A stretch of DNA of 64,000 nucleotides from Sporomusa malonica (GTDB taxonomy: Bacteria > Bacillota > Negativicutes > Sporomusales > Sporomusaceae): the NCBI RefSeq assembly GCF_900176355.1, contig NZ_FWXI01000004.1, positions 248,001 through 312,000 of the forward strand. The letters run 5' to 3'. A model generated the notes under the pieces. The model did no database searches. It was not told the DNA's origin and saw only the letters and a program-made list of their open reading frames with translations. A program made the translations under genes and the position numbers. Shown here in pieces: positions 16,209 through 23,918 of this stretch (position 1 is the stretch's first letter; every line of letters starts with the position of its first letter).

Positions 16209-16979
16209 CTACGGGGTTACTATATAAACATTAATTCCTGATTCTTCCATTTCTTTAATCATATTCTGTGTTACTTTATCATCAACGATACAGGTATCAA
16301 TTCTTGATACATCAGCAAACTTAGCAAATGCCAACTTCCCAATCTTTGTATGATCTGCTAATAAAATAACCTGTTTAGCTATATCAATCATCTTGGTTTT
16401 TGTAGCTGCTTCAACGATATTCGGGGTTGTCAGCCCTTCTTTCATATCTAGTCCGTTTGTTGCTATGAACGCCTTGTCTACACGTAGCCTGCTAAGAGTT
16501 TGTTCTGCAATCGGACCGACCATCGCCAAGGTATTTTGCCGCAGCGTTCCACCGGTAATAATAACCTCTATTCCTTCATTTCCCTGCAGCTCCTGAGCTA
16601 AAATAATCGAGTTAGTTACAACCTTTAAGTTAGAAAACTTTTTCATCTCTTTAGCTAAATATGCGGTTGTAGTTCCTGAATCAATTACTAAGGTATCTCC
16701 ATCCTCAATAAACTCTGCTGCCTTTCTGGCAATACTTTCTTTTTCTTTTCGGAACTTATCTTCTTTTTCTATAAAAGTCGGTTCAAAATTGACATTCTCT
16801 AGACACACAGCGCCCCCATGGGTTCTTTTTAAGAGTTTAGCATCCTCTAACTCCTGCAAATCCCTTCGAACTGTTGATTCCGAGACTTGAAATATTTTAC
16901 CAAGTTCTTGTACAGAAGCCCTTAAATGCTCCTGTAGATATTCAACGATCTTAAGCTTGCGTTCTTCCTCATATAACAT
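16209..16979 (-). CDS. fruR: DeoR-family repressor of the fructose operon
   Basis: This 256-residue DeoR-type regulator has a winged helix over residues 1-55 (VSESTVRRDLQELEDAKLLK) and a sugar-phosphate sensing domain (VIDSGTTTAYLA, VVTNSI, GGTLR). The frame opens at 17036, but the ATG at 16979 has GGGG at good spacing and begins at the normal DeoR N terminus. It is first in the operon and probably autoregulated through the tandem repeats at 17021-17050. The inducer is likely fructose 1-phosphate. Confidence 0.93.
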   Translation of the reverse strand: MLYEEERKLKIVEYLQEHLRASVQELGKIFQVSESTVRRDLQELEDAKLLKRTHGGAVCLENVNFEPTFIEKEDKFRKEKESIARKAAEFIEDGDTLVIDSGTTTAYLAKEMKKFSNLKVVTNSIILAQELQGNEGIEVIITGGTLRQNTLAMVGPIAEQTLSRLRVDKAFIATNGLDMKEGLTTPNIVEAATKTKMIDIAKQVILLADHTKIGKLAFAKFADVSRIDTCIVDDKVTQNMIKEMEESGINVYIVTP

Positions 16980-17020
16980 TTTAAAATCCCCACTTTTTTT
17001 TAACACGATGATTCTTCCGT

Positions 17021-17050
17021 GATTATTTATGATCATTTATGATCATTTGT
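17021..17050 (-). promoter_or_regulatory. tandem operator repeats upstream of fruR
   Basis: Three 10-bp direct repeats (GATTATTTAT, GATCATTTAT, GATCATTTGT on the plus strand) lie between the promoter and the fruR start. Helical-turn spacing and their position just downstream of -10 fit a DeoR-type repressor site. Confidence 0.6.
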
Positions 17051-17061
17051 TATTGTATATG

Positions 17062-17090
17062 ATTATATTCTGATTATTCCCAACTGTCAA
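17062..17090 (-). promoter_or_regulatory. consensus promoter of the fru operon
   Basis: On the minus strand TTGACA (17085-17090) and TATAAT (17062-17067) are perfect hexamers separated by 17 bp. Confidence 0.85.
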
Positions 17091-17264
17091 TATCCGATCT
17101 ATGATTATTTTATTACAATCTTCATTTCTACCTTTCGCCGTTACCAATGATATGGTTCTTCCATTTATCTCTACCAGTGTGAAAATTATTAGAATTGCAC
17201 AGGTACGGTTCTGCAGAATTATTTTCGCAACATAATTGCCCACGATTTCTACTTACATAAACTG

Positions 17265-17304
17265 AAAAACTCCTGCCAAATCAACAAAATTTAGCAGGAG
17301 TTTT
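17265..17304 (-). terminator. terminator after the B3/B4-domain gene
   Basis: The arms AAAACTCCTGC and GCAGGAGTTTT form the stem, with T runs on both sides, so it may work in both directions. A near-identical hairpin recurs at 60826-60866. It lies about 190 bp after the B3/B4 gene stop; between them and up to 17491 no gene was seen. Confidence 0.65.
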
Positions 17305-17491
17305 CGGCCCGTTATGCTATTGTCGCTACAATAACAAGCCCAGAAGCATTTAAACGGGTTGAGGCCATCTTTCCCGATGCTGCCACAAACATACTGTGTT
17401 TTGATTAACTATATAGAATCCAAATTATCATGTTTCGTTTTCAAACATGCTCGTAAAGCGAGGAGTAAGTCAGTTGATTTGCCAGTCTCGC

Positions 17492-18193
17492 CTAAAAATT
17501 AATACATGTATTATTGCAATCAACAATATATTTTCTACATTTTCCTTGAAATCTGTTTTCAATTAAGCATTCTATATCGGTCATCGCCTTGATAAGAGAA
17601 GAGTCTTCCTTATCATCAAATCCGACAAGCTGGAAAAAAATATTTTTACTGTTAATCGTTGTTTTACCCAGTTCACTTTGTCTCCAAATCCACTTTCTTG
17701 TCTGAACGACATTTCCGCTGGTAAAAATCAGTTCGCCTTCATCAACCTTCTCATATTCCGTAGCACCAAACGGAAGGAATATATCTCCACTCTTACTATG
17801 ACGAACTTCAAGATCTGCCTGGATATCAGCTAAATCATGGGCGCCAAGGGATATACCTTGTTCAATGGACACAGCGTTGCATAAATCAACCAGGGCATTA
17901 ATTACCGGCAATTGGCCTCCCTTAACGATCCTCTTGAACATGGCTTCCACCGAAGGCGGAAACTTATTGGGGTTAATGCCGGCTTGCGTCATGAATTCTC
18001 TATAGAAAGAAACACTCTGCAGTTCTCTCACATTATCGGCCTGAATTCTTTCACGCATCTTGCTCTCGGCGGCTCTTAACCGGTCTTCATCATCTTTCGT
18101 CGTCTCCGAGTTCTTTAGGTTATCGCCTATCAATATGCCAAACTTAATGTTCGAATTAATGGCAAAGACTGCTGTATCTACAGTGTATCGCAT
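17492..18193 (-). CDS. free-standing B3/B4 tRNA-binding-domain protein
   Basis: This 233-residue protein resembles the B3/B4 (editing) domain of the phenylalanyl-tRNA synthetase beta chain, found alone in many bacteria. Supporting stretches are FYREFMTQAGINPNKFPPS, LPVINALVDLCNAVSIEQG, GAHDLADIQ and a C-terminal ITDIECLIENRF-like helix. Solo B3/B4 proteins are thought to clear misacylated tRNA or related species; the substrate here is unknown. It has its own promoter (18255-18283) with a 34-bp palindrome over the start point, so it is separately regulated from the ior operon upstream. Confidence 0.8.
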   Translation of the reverse strand: MRYTVDTAVFAINSNIKFGILIGDNLKNSETTKDDEDRLRAAESKMRERIQADNVRELQSVSFYREFMTQAGINPNKFPPSVEAMFKRIVKGGQLPVINALVDLCNAVSIEQGISLGAHDLADIQADLEVRHSKSGDIFLPFGATEYEKVDEGELIFTSGNVVQTRKWIWRQSELGKTTINSKNIFFQLVGFDDKEDSSLIKAMTDIECLIENRFQGKCRKYIVDCNNTCINF

Positions 18194-18219
18194 AAAACAG
18201 CTCCTTTTCGTTCTATTCT

Positions 18220-18253
18220 CCCTTAATTATACATGATAATGTATAATTAAGGG
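18220..18253 (-). promoter_or_regulatory. perfect palindrome at the B3/B4 gene start point
   Basis: CCCTTAATTATACAT and its exact complement flank a four-base GATA centre. It covers the predicted +1 of the promoter at 18255-18283, a classic repressor position. The palindrome also contains TATAAT on both strands. Confidence 0.65.
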
Positions 18254-18254
18254 A

Positions 18255-18283
18255 ATTATATCAATATGACGGTGAAATCTCAA
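18255..18283 (-). promoter_or_regulatory. promoter of the B3/B4-domain gene
   Basis: TTGAGA (18278-18283) and TATAAT (18255-18260) are 17 bp apart on the minus strand. Confidence 0.7.
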
Positions 18284-18300
18284 CCCCTTTAAAATACGAT

Positions 18301-18359
18301 TCCCTGGCGAGACGGAAGCATACACGCTAGCGCGTGCATACTTCCATCCCACCCAGGGA
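18301..18359 (-). terminator. nested inverted repeat after iorB
   Basis: An inner stem GGAAG.ATACACGC/GCGTG.AT.CTTCC with a TAGC centre lies inside outer arms TCCCTGG/CCAGGGA. It follows the iorB stop by about 60 bp and lacks a good T run, so terminator function is likely but not certain. Confidence 0.5.
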
Positions 18360-18419
18360 AGAGAGTTACAACAGAGATATAAGAATCCCTCATATTTACA
18401 TTATTATACACACTAGCAG

Positions 18420-19001
18420 CTATTCGGCTAACGCTTCCATGCCTGCCTTAAATGCCTTAATATTTACGTCCGCGGTACTTTCTTTCACATTTTTTCGAAT
18501 AGCAGCTTCCCAGTCAATATTAGTTAGATTCATACCCTTTACTAAAGCACCAAATAATACAATATTCATGGATTTGGCGTTTCCCAGACTCTCGGCAATT
18601 TCACCAGCTTTTATCACAGTGGTTTTTACCTTGCTCTTAATGATTTCCAGTACGCCTTGGGGATATTCTCTTTTCCCCATCAGAATCGGGGCGGAGGGAA
18701 TCTGGTAATCATTTATTACCGCAACCCCCTTGGGATTTAAATATTCCAACCAGCGCAGCGCTTCCATTGTTTCAAAAGAAATCAGGATGTCAGCTTCTCC
18801 CCTGCCCATGAGCGGCGAGTGCACTTTTTGGCCATACCTAACTTGGTTGCTGACGCTGCCGCCACGTTGAGCCATGCCGTGAACTTCTGACATTTTCACA
18901 TCATAGCCGGCATCCATTAATCCGGTAGATAAAATCTTCCCTACAAGGATTGTACCTTGGCCACCTACGCCTACCAATAATATATTTTTAACATCTGCCA
19001 T
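18420..19001 (-). CDS. iorB: indolepyruvate ferredoxin oxidoreductase, beta subunit
   Basis: This is a gamma-type 2-oxoacid:ferredoxin oxidoreductase subunit of about 193 residues. It begins ILLVGVGGQGTILVGKILS and has the SEVHGMAQRGGSV motif. With IorA it oxidatively decarboxylates aryl 2-oxo acids (indolepyruvate, phenylpyruvate, hydroxyphenylpyruvate) to aryl-acetyl-CoA, reducing ferredoxin. The frame opens at a GTG inside iorA, but the ATG at 19001 has AGGTG upstream and leaves one base between the genes. It is last in the buk-ptb-iorAB run. Confidence 0.95.
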   Translation of the reverse strand: MADVKNILLVGVGGQGTILVGKILSTGLMDAGYDVKMSEVHGMAQRGGSVSNQVRYGQKVHSPLMGRGEADILISFETMEALRWLEYLNPKGVAVINDYQIPSAPILMGKREYPQGVLEIIKSKVKTTVIKAGEIAESLGNAKSMNIVLFGALVKGMNLTNIDWEAAIRKNVKESTADVNIKAFKAGMEALAE

Positions 19002-19002
19002 G

Positions 19003-20781
19003 CTATTCACCTACTCTCGTAATGGCCGTAACAGGACATACCTGCAGGCAAACTTCACAACCAACACATTGTACCGGGTTAATTTTTACTTTCTTGGTTT
19101 CATCGTTGAACTGTAGTGCCGGGCAACCCGTGTTGATGCACTTTTTGCAGCCAATACAAGCATCGGCATCTACTTTACAGGTCCCCAGGTATTCGCCAAA
19201 TTCCGATTTATCTCTCACAGATTGTTTCTTAAGAACGCAGGGCCATCTGGTAATGATGACCGACGGCTCATCAAGGGCCAGTGCCCAGTCTAGTGCTTCT
19301 TGGACTTCAGCGAGCTTTAATGGATTGACGGTTTTGATGTGGTCTATACCAAGTGCTTTCACCACATCGGCGATTTCGAGCGCTTTGGTTGGCATCCCCT
19401 GCAGCGTAAAGCCTGTTCCTGGATGATCTTGATGACCAGTCATGCCAGTGATCCGATTGTCAAGGATGCAGGTAATCGTATTACTACGGTTGTATACTAT
19501 ATTCACAAGGCTGTTCATCCCTGTATGAAAAAAGGTTGAATCGCCGACCGTAGCCACAACCCGCATTTTTTCGTCAGCCTTGTTAAACACTTTTTGTGCA
19601 CCATGCCCGATGCTCGGAGCACCGCCCATGCAAATACAAGTGTCCTTGGCATTTAATGGAGGGGCATTACCCAACCCGTAACAGCCAATATCTCCTGAAA
19701 TCATAATGTTTTTCTTCTTACCAAGTTCATAGAAGAAACCTCTGTGAGGGCAGCCGGCACAAAGTACCGGTGGTCTGTGAGCAACACTGGAACCGTCATA
19801 CTCTATTAACGTTTTTTCTTTTCCCAGCAGGGCTTTGGCAATCACTTCAGGGCTTAATTCGCCCATTTTGGGAATTTTGGCTTTGCCGACGCATGCGATT
19901 CCGGCCGCGTTAAGTTGCTCCTCAATATACGGCTCCAGTTCTTCAATCACATACAGGGTTTCTACCTCAGCAGCAAACTGTTTAATCTTTTTAATCGGCA
20001 ACGGATAAGTAAAGCCGAGTTTTAAGTAGGATGCTGTATTGCCAAACACCTCTTGAGCATACTGATAAGCAACGCCAGAAGCAATAATACCTACTTTTTT
20101 CTCATTCCACTCGAAATAGTTCAGATCTGTTTCATTGGAGAAGTCAGTAAGCTCCTGAAGTCGTACTTCTAATTCCATCCGCAGTTTTCTGGATACCGCG
20201 GGAACCAAGTCGAATTTTTGTACATTTTTAACGTAAGGCTTTTTATCTATCTCTTTACGTTCGCCGATTTCGACCAGGCTCTTGCTATGACATACCCGTG
20301 TAGTCATTCTAAACAGTACTGGCGTACCATACTTTTCGCTAATTTCAAAGGCCGCCTTAACCATATCCTTTGCTTCCTGGCTGTCACTCGGCTCCACCAT
20401 TGCAATCTTGGCAAATTTGGCATAATGTCGATTATCCTGCTCATTTTGTGATGAATGCAGCCCAGGATCATCAGCACTAACTAGAATCATACCACCATTG
20501 ACTCCTGAATAAGCAAAGCTGAATAGTGGGTCAGCCGCAACATTGACGCCGACCATTTTCATAGCCGCCAGCGCCCTCGCTCCTGCAATGGATGCACCAA
20601 TCACACTTTCCAAAGCAACCTTCTCATTGGGAGCCCATTCAGCAATAATGTCTTTTTTATATTCAGCAATGTTTTCGAGTATTTCGGTGCTAGGGGTTCC
20701 CGGGTAAGCTGCCGCATAAATCAAGCCCGCCTCATAGGCCCCTTGCGCCACCGCTTCATTGCCGGTTAGCAATTTCTTCAT
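19003..20781 (-). CDS. iorA: indolepyruvate ferredoxin oxidoreductase, alpha subunit
   Basis: This 592-residue TPP enzyme has the N-terminal pyrimidine-binding part (YAAAYPGTPSTEIL), the TPP-binding core (GDIGCYGLG, then VATVGDSTFFHTGMNSLVN) and two C-terminal 4Fe-4S motifs (CIGCKKCINTGCPAL and CVGCEVCLQVCPV). Length fits IorA. Reduced ferredoxin and an aryl-acyl-CoA are the products. Ptb and Buk lie directly upstream in the same direction, so acyl-CoA energy can be converted to ATP. A perfect GGAGG precedes the ATG. Confidence 0.97.
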   Translation of the reverse strand: MKKLLTGNEAVAQGAYEAGLIYAAAYPGTPSTEILENIAEYKKDIIAEWAPNEKVALESVIGASIAGARALAAMKMVGVNVAADPLFSFAYSGVNGGMILVSADDPGLHSSQNEQDNRHYAKFAKIAMVEPSDSQEAKDMVKAAFEISEKYGTPVLFRMTTRVCHSKSLVEIGERKEIDKKPYVKNVQKFDLVPAVSRKLRMELEVRLQELTDFSNETDLNYFEWNEKKVGIIASGVAYQYAQEVFGNTASYLKLGFTYPLPIKKIKQFAAEVETLYVIEELEPYIEEQLNAAGIACVGKAKIPKMGELSPEVIAKALLGKEKTLIEYDGSSVAHRPPVLCAGCPHRGFFYELGKKKNIMISGDIGCYGLGNAPPLNAKDTCICMGGAPSIGHGAQKVFNKADEKMRVVATVGDSTFFHTGMNSLVNIVYNRSNTITCILDNRITGMTGHQDHPGTGFTLQGMPTKALEIADVVKALGIDHIKTVNPLKLAEVQEALDWALALDEPSVIITRWPCVLKKQSVRDKSEFGEYLGTCKVDADACIGCKKCINTGCPALQFNDETKKVKINPVQCVGCEVCLQVCPVTAITRVGE

Positions 20782-20855
20782 ATTTAACCTCCGTATGTCT
20801 ATTGAGTTTTTATGGGGTTAGAAATGGCTTTAACTGGGTAATTTGTGAAACAAGT

Positions 20856-21761
20856 TTATTGTTTGGCCCCTGCCAACAAGCAGGCCAGGGCTATTGAATA
20901 GAGCTTTGCTTCAGCTGAATCGGCCCTTGACACCATAACGACAGGATGGGTTGCCCCGATGACGACACCGGCATTTTTGAAATTGGCATAATGGATTAAT
21001 GCTTTACTGAGAATATTACCGGCTTCAATGTTTGGAATCATGAAAATATCGACGTCGCCCGCAACTTCGCTAGTTAGTCCTTTGTGTTTGGCGTGTTCAG
21101 CATTTAACGCCACATCCATGGCGATTGGCCCCTCGACTATGGCCGGGGGAAATTCTCCCTGCCTGTACATATCCGCCAAGGCTTTAGCGTCAACGGTAGC
21201 CTGGATCTTGGGATTAACGATTTCACTAGCTGCCAGAACTGCTACCTTCGGCCGTTCAATTGCCAGCACGCTTGCCGCCATGATTGCGTTAACTAAAATA
21301 TCTTTCTTTTCCTCTTGGTTAGGAGCAACGTTCATTCCACTGTCGGTCAGAAAGATTAGTTTTTTTCCGCCGGGAACTTCATAGACCGAAAGGTGACTCA
21401 GCAAGCGTCCTGTTCGGAGCCCTACCTCCTTGTTAACAACGGCTTTTAGAAAATCGCTGCTATTAACCAACCCTTTCATTAAAATCTGGGCCTTACCCGT
21501 TTTTACTAATGAAACCGCAGTCATTGCCGCCTTGCTGTCTTCAGGCTCATGTACAATCGGCGTATCACTTGGCAGACCAACCTCGCCAAGTAACGGCTTT
21601 ATAAGGTCGGCATCGCCAACAAGGATAGCCTGAGCCAAGCCGGCAACCTGGGCGGCTTTGACTGCATGCAGTACATCCTTATCCTGCGCTGCCGCCACAC
21701 TAATGGTCTGCCGGCCAGCCCGCTTAGCTTTATCCAATACTTCCATAAAGTTGCGAAGCAT
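20856..21761 (-). CDS. ptb: phosphate butyryltransferase family enzyme
   Basis: This 301-residue Ptb/Pta-family enzyme swaps CoA for phosphate on an acyl group. It has the AILVGDADLI segment, LMKGLVNSSDFLKAVV, RLLSHLSVYEVPG and FLTDSGMN. In this operon the acyl group is probably an aryl-acetyl or branched-chain acyl-CoA made by the IOR enzyme, rather than butyryl-CoA, because no butyrate-pathway genes are nearby. It is 18 bp after buk, with GGGGG upstream of the ATG. Confidence 0.93.
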   Translation of the reverse strand: MLRNFMEVLDKAKRAGRQTISVAAAQDKDVLHAVKAAQVAGLAQAILVGDADLIKPLLGEVGLPSDTPIVHEPEDSKAAMTAVSLVKTGKAQILMKGLVNSSDFLKAVVNKEVGLRTGRLLSHLSVYEVPGGKKLIFLTDSGMNVAPNQEEKKDILVNAIMAASVLAIERPKVAVLAASEIVNPKIQATVDAKALADMYRQGEFPPAIVEGPIAMDVALNAEHAKHKGLTSEVAGDVDIFMIPNIEAGNILSKALIHYANFKNAGVVIGATHPVVMVSRADSAEAKLYSIALACLLAGAKQ

Positions 21762-21778
21762 AAAAAGTTACCCCCATA

Positions 21779-22843
21779 TCATTGATAAGTTTGTGCTTTT
21801 TCCTCGCCTCTAAGCACCCTTAATGCTCCCGCAGCCAATGATTCCAGTTCTTCCTCACCTGGCACAACAACTACCGGGGCAATAAACTCGACCCTGTTGC
21901 TAATGGCTTTGACGATACGTTCGGAATGCGCGATTCCGCCGGTAAGAATTATTCTGTCTACTTTTCCGGCCAAGACGGCTGCCATAGCACCAATTTGCTT
22001 CGCCACCTGATATGCCATGGCGTCAAGTACCAGGTTAGCCTGCATGTCGCCGGCGGCTGCCGCCGCCTCTGCCTGCCTGGCATCTTTCGTACCAATATAA
22101 GCAAACATGCCACCTGAGCCCGAAATTTTATCAAGCATTTGTTTCTCCGTGTACTTTCCTGAATAGCAAAGTTTCGCTAACTGTCTAGACGGTACTCCAC
22201 CACAGCGATCAGGAGAAAATGGCCCTTCCTCCTGAGCATTATTGACGTCGATCATTCGACCATTTTTGTGAGGAGATACCGAAAAACCTGTCCCGAGGTG
22301 AGCCACAACAAAATTAACCTCATCATACTTCTTACCCATTTGACTAACCACACTGCGGGCTACAGCCTTAGAATTGAGGGCGTGGGATAGACTGATTCGC
22401 GGTAGGTCTGGTAAACCGGAAAGCCGAGCCACTGGCTCCATTTCATCGACAGACACAGGGTCTACGATATATGCCGGTATGCCGAGTTGTTTTGCCAGAG
22501 TATTCGCTATAACCGGACCAAGATTTGAGGCATGTTCGCCTCGCTCAGCCTTTTTCAAATCTTCTACCATCAACTCATTGACGGCATAAGTACCGCCTGC
22601 CACCGACTTTAGCAAACCGCCCCTGGCGACGACGGCATTTAACGTTTCTAACGGAATAGCCGCTGCTGTTAACTCAGCCAAAATTAAATCCAACCGATAC
22701 AGGTATTGATCACAGACTCGATCAAAGTTCATCAGGTCCGCACCTTGATGTTCGAGTGTATTTTTCATCAATTGTTTTTCGCCATCAAATACGGCAAACT
22801 TTGTAGATGTAGCCCCAGGATTAATTGCCAGTATTCTCTCCAT
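21779..22843 (-). CDS. buk: butyrate kinase family acyl kinase
   Basis: This 354-residue ASKHA-fold kinase makes ATP from an acyl phosphate. It starts ILAINPGATSTKFAVFDGE, and has VAHLGTGFSVSPHKNGR with the nucleotide-binding DRIILTGGIAHS motif near residue 300. With Ptb it completes substrate-level phosphorylation from acyl-CoA. Context suggests aryl-acetyl or branched-chain substrates. AAGGAG precedes the ATG. Confidence 0.94.
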   Translation of the reverse strand: MERILAINPGATSTKFAVFDGEKQLMKNTLEHQGADLMNFDRVCDQYLYRLDLILAELTAAAIPLETLNAVVARGGLLKSVAGGTYAVNELMVEDLKKAERGEHASNLGPVIANTLAKQLGIPAYIVDPVSVDEMEPVARLSGLPDLPRISLSHALNSKAVARSVVSQMGKKYDEVNFVVAHLGTGFSVSPHKNGRMIDVNNAQEEGPFSPDRCGGVPSRQLAKLCYSGKYTEKQMLDKISGSGGMFAYIGTKDARQAEAAAAAGDMQANLVLDAMAYQVAKQIGAMAAVLAGKVDRIILTGGIAHSERIVKAISNRVEFIAPVVVVPGEEELESLAAGALRVLRGEEKAQTYQ

Positions 22844-22922
22844 TAAGATGCTCCTTCGTTTTGGGTAATAGCAAACAACTTCCTCGTCGCCCAGTCATCA
22901 GCCTATCTAGCCGCCGACGAGT

Positions 22923-23738
22923 TTACGAAATTTCCGCCATCTTTTCAAGGTCGGCAGCGGTTGTTGTCAATTGTTGTATAGCGTCTGAAATTTCTACAGT
23001 GGCGTCCGCTTGATGTTTGCCCATTTCGGCAATTGCGGTAATGGTCCCAACCACAGATTGTGTTTCGCTTTGTATTTTTTGCAATATTGTTTTTATATCT
23101 TTCACCGATTGTGAACTATTAACTGCCATTTTTCGAATTTCATCGGCTACCACGGCAAACCCCCTACCCTGCCCCCCTGCTCTAGCGGCCTCTATGGCGG
23201 CATTTAAACCAAGCAGGTTAGAATTATCGGCCACCTCACTAACGAATTTCAATATCCCATCTGTCCTGCGAATTTCTGCCAAGACAGTTTCACCACCGCT
23301 TTTTACCCTATTTAGCTCTACAGCAAGGCGATCTGCGCTTGCGGCCAACTCTTCAGCAGTTGCAAGCATCTGCTCAGCAGTTGCAGCGATTGACTGAGCA
23401 ACATTGTGCAGTGAGTCCTGCATATTCATTGATGTTCCTAAACTTACAGTCCCAGAAAGCGTCCCGTCATCCTCAAAAATCGGTTCGACAATTACCTTCA
23501 GTTTTACACCAAAGAATTTTTGTGGAATTACTCGCGACACTCTCTTTTGGCTAGCAAGGCACTCTGCTACTACCCCGCTGGTAAGCACTGTACCGATCTT
23601 CATGTCAACGTGGTAGGTACGGGCAGGAAAAAATTGAATGACTTGGCTTTCAGCATTCGTCACTACTGCATGACAATCATAGGCGTTTACTTTACAATAG
23701 GCCTCTGCGGCAGCAACCGCCGCTTCTAATTTTTTCAT
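22923..23738 (-). CDS. cytoplasmic methyl-accepting chemotaxis protein
   Basis: This is a soluble receptor of about 271 residues without membrane segments. The first 110 residues form a small sensor-like domain ([20 protein letters not shown] and a following [10 protein letters not shown]). The rest is a short MCP signalling coiled coil with the hairpin tip [19 protein letters not shown]-type sequence and [13 protein letters not shown], followed by an abrupt end. The ATG at 23738 has GGGAGAG upstream; the frame itself opens at 23762. It lies 80 bp upstream of buk, so it may sense a metabolite of this fermentation operon. Confidence 0.88.
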   Translation of the reverse strand: MKKLEAAVAAAEAYCKVNAYDCHAVVTNAESQVIQFFPARTYHVDMKIGTVLTSGVVAECLASQKRVSRVIPQKFFGVKLKVIVEPIFEDDGTLSGTVSLGTSMNMQDSLHNVAQSIAATAEQMLATAEELAASADRLAVELNRVKSGGETVLAEIRRTDGILKFVSEVADNSNLLGLNAAIEAARAGGQGRGFAVVADEIRKMAVNSSQSVKDIKTILQKIQSETQSVVGTITAIAEMGKHQADATVEISDAIQQLTTTAADLEKMAEIS

Positions 23739-23866
23739 AGATTTCTCTCCCAAACTATCCATACTTGCACCATAAACCCGGATATACTATCGCAGGAATC
23801 CGGCAACTTACTCCGCACCCTTGCAGCAGTCTTGAGAAAACCAAGAAGATGGGCTGGTGAAAGAGA

Positions 23867-23891
23867 AGAGGACAGACGACATCCGTCCTCT
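23867..23891 (-). terminator. weak terminator after the MFS gene
   Basis: A GAGGAC/GTCCTC stem lies 28 bp after the MFS stop and is followed by TTCTCTTTC on the minus strand. The stem is short and the loop long. Confidence 0.4.
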
Positions 23892-23918
23892 CATTATAGA
23901 CTGTAGCTATTCGCCTAA

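Noticed and set aside
17043-17243. Minus-strand frame of 66 codons upstream of fruR
   Set aside because: It overlaps the consensus fru promoter, has no RBS, and its composition is that of AT-rich non-coding DNA.
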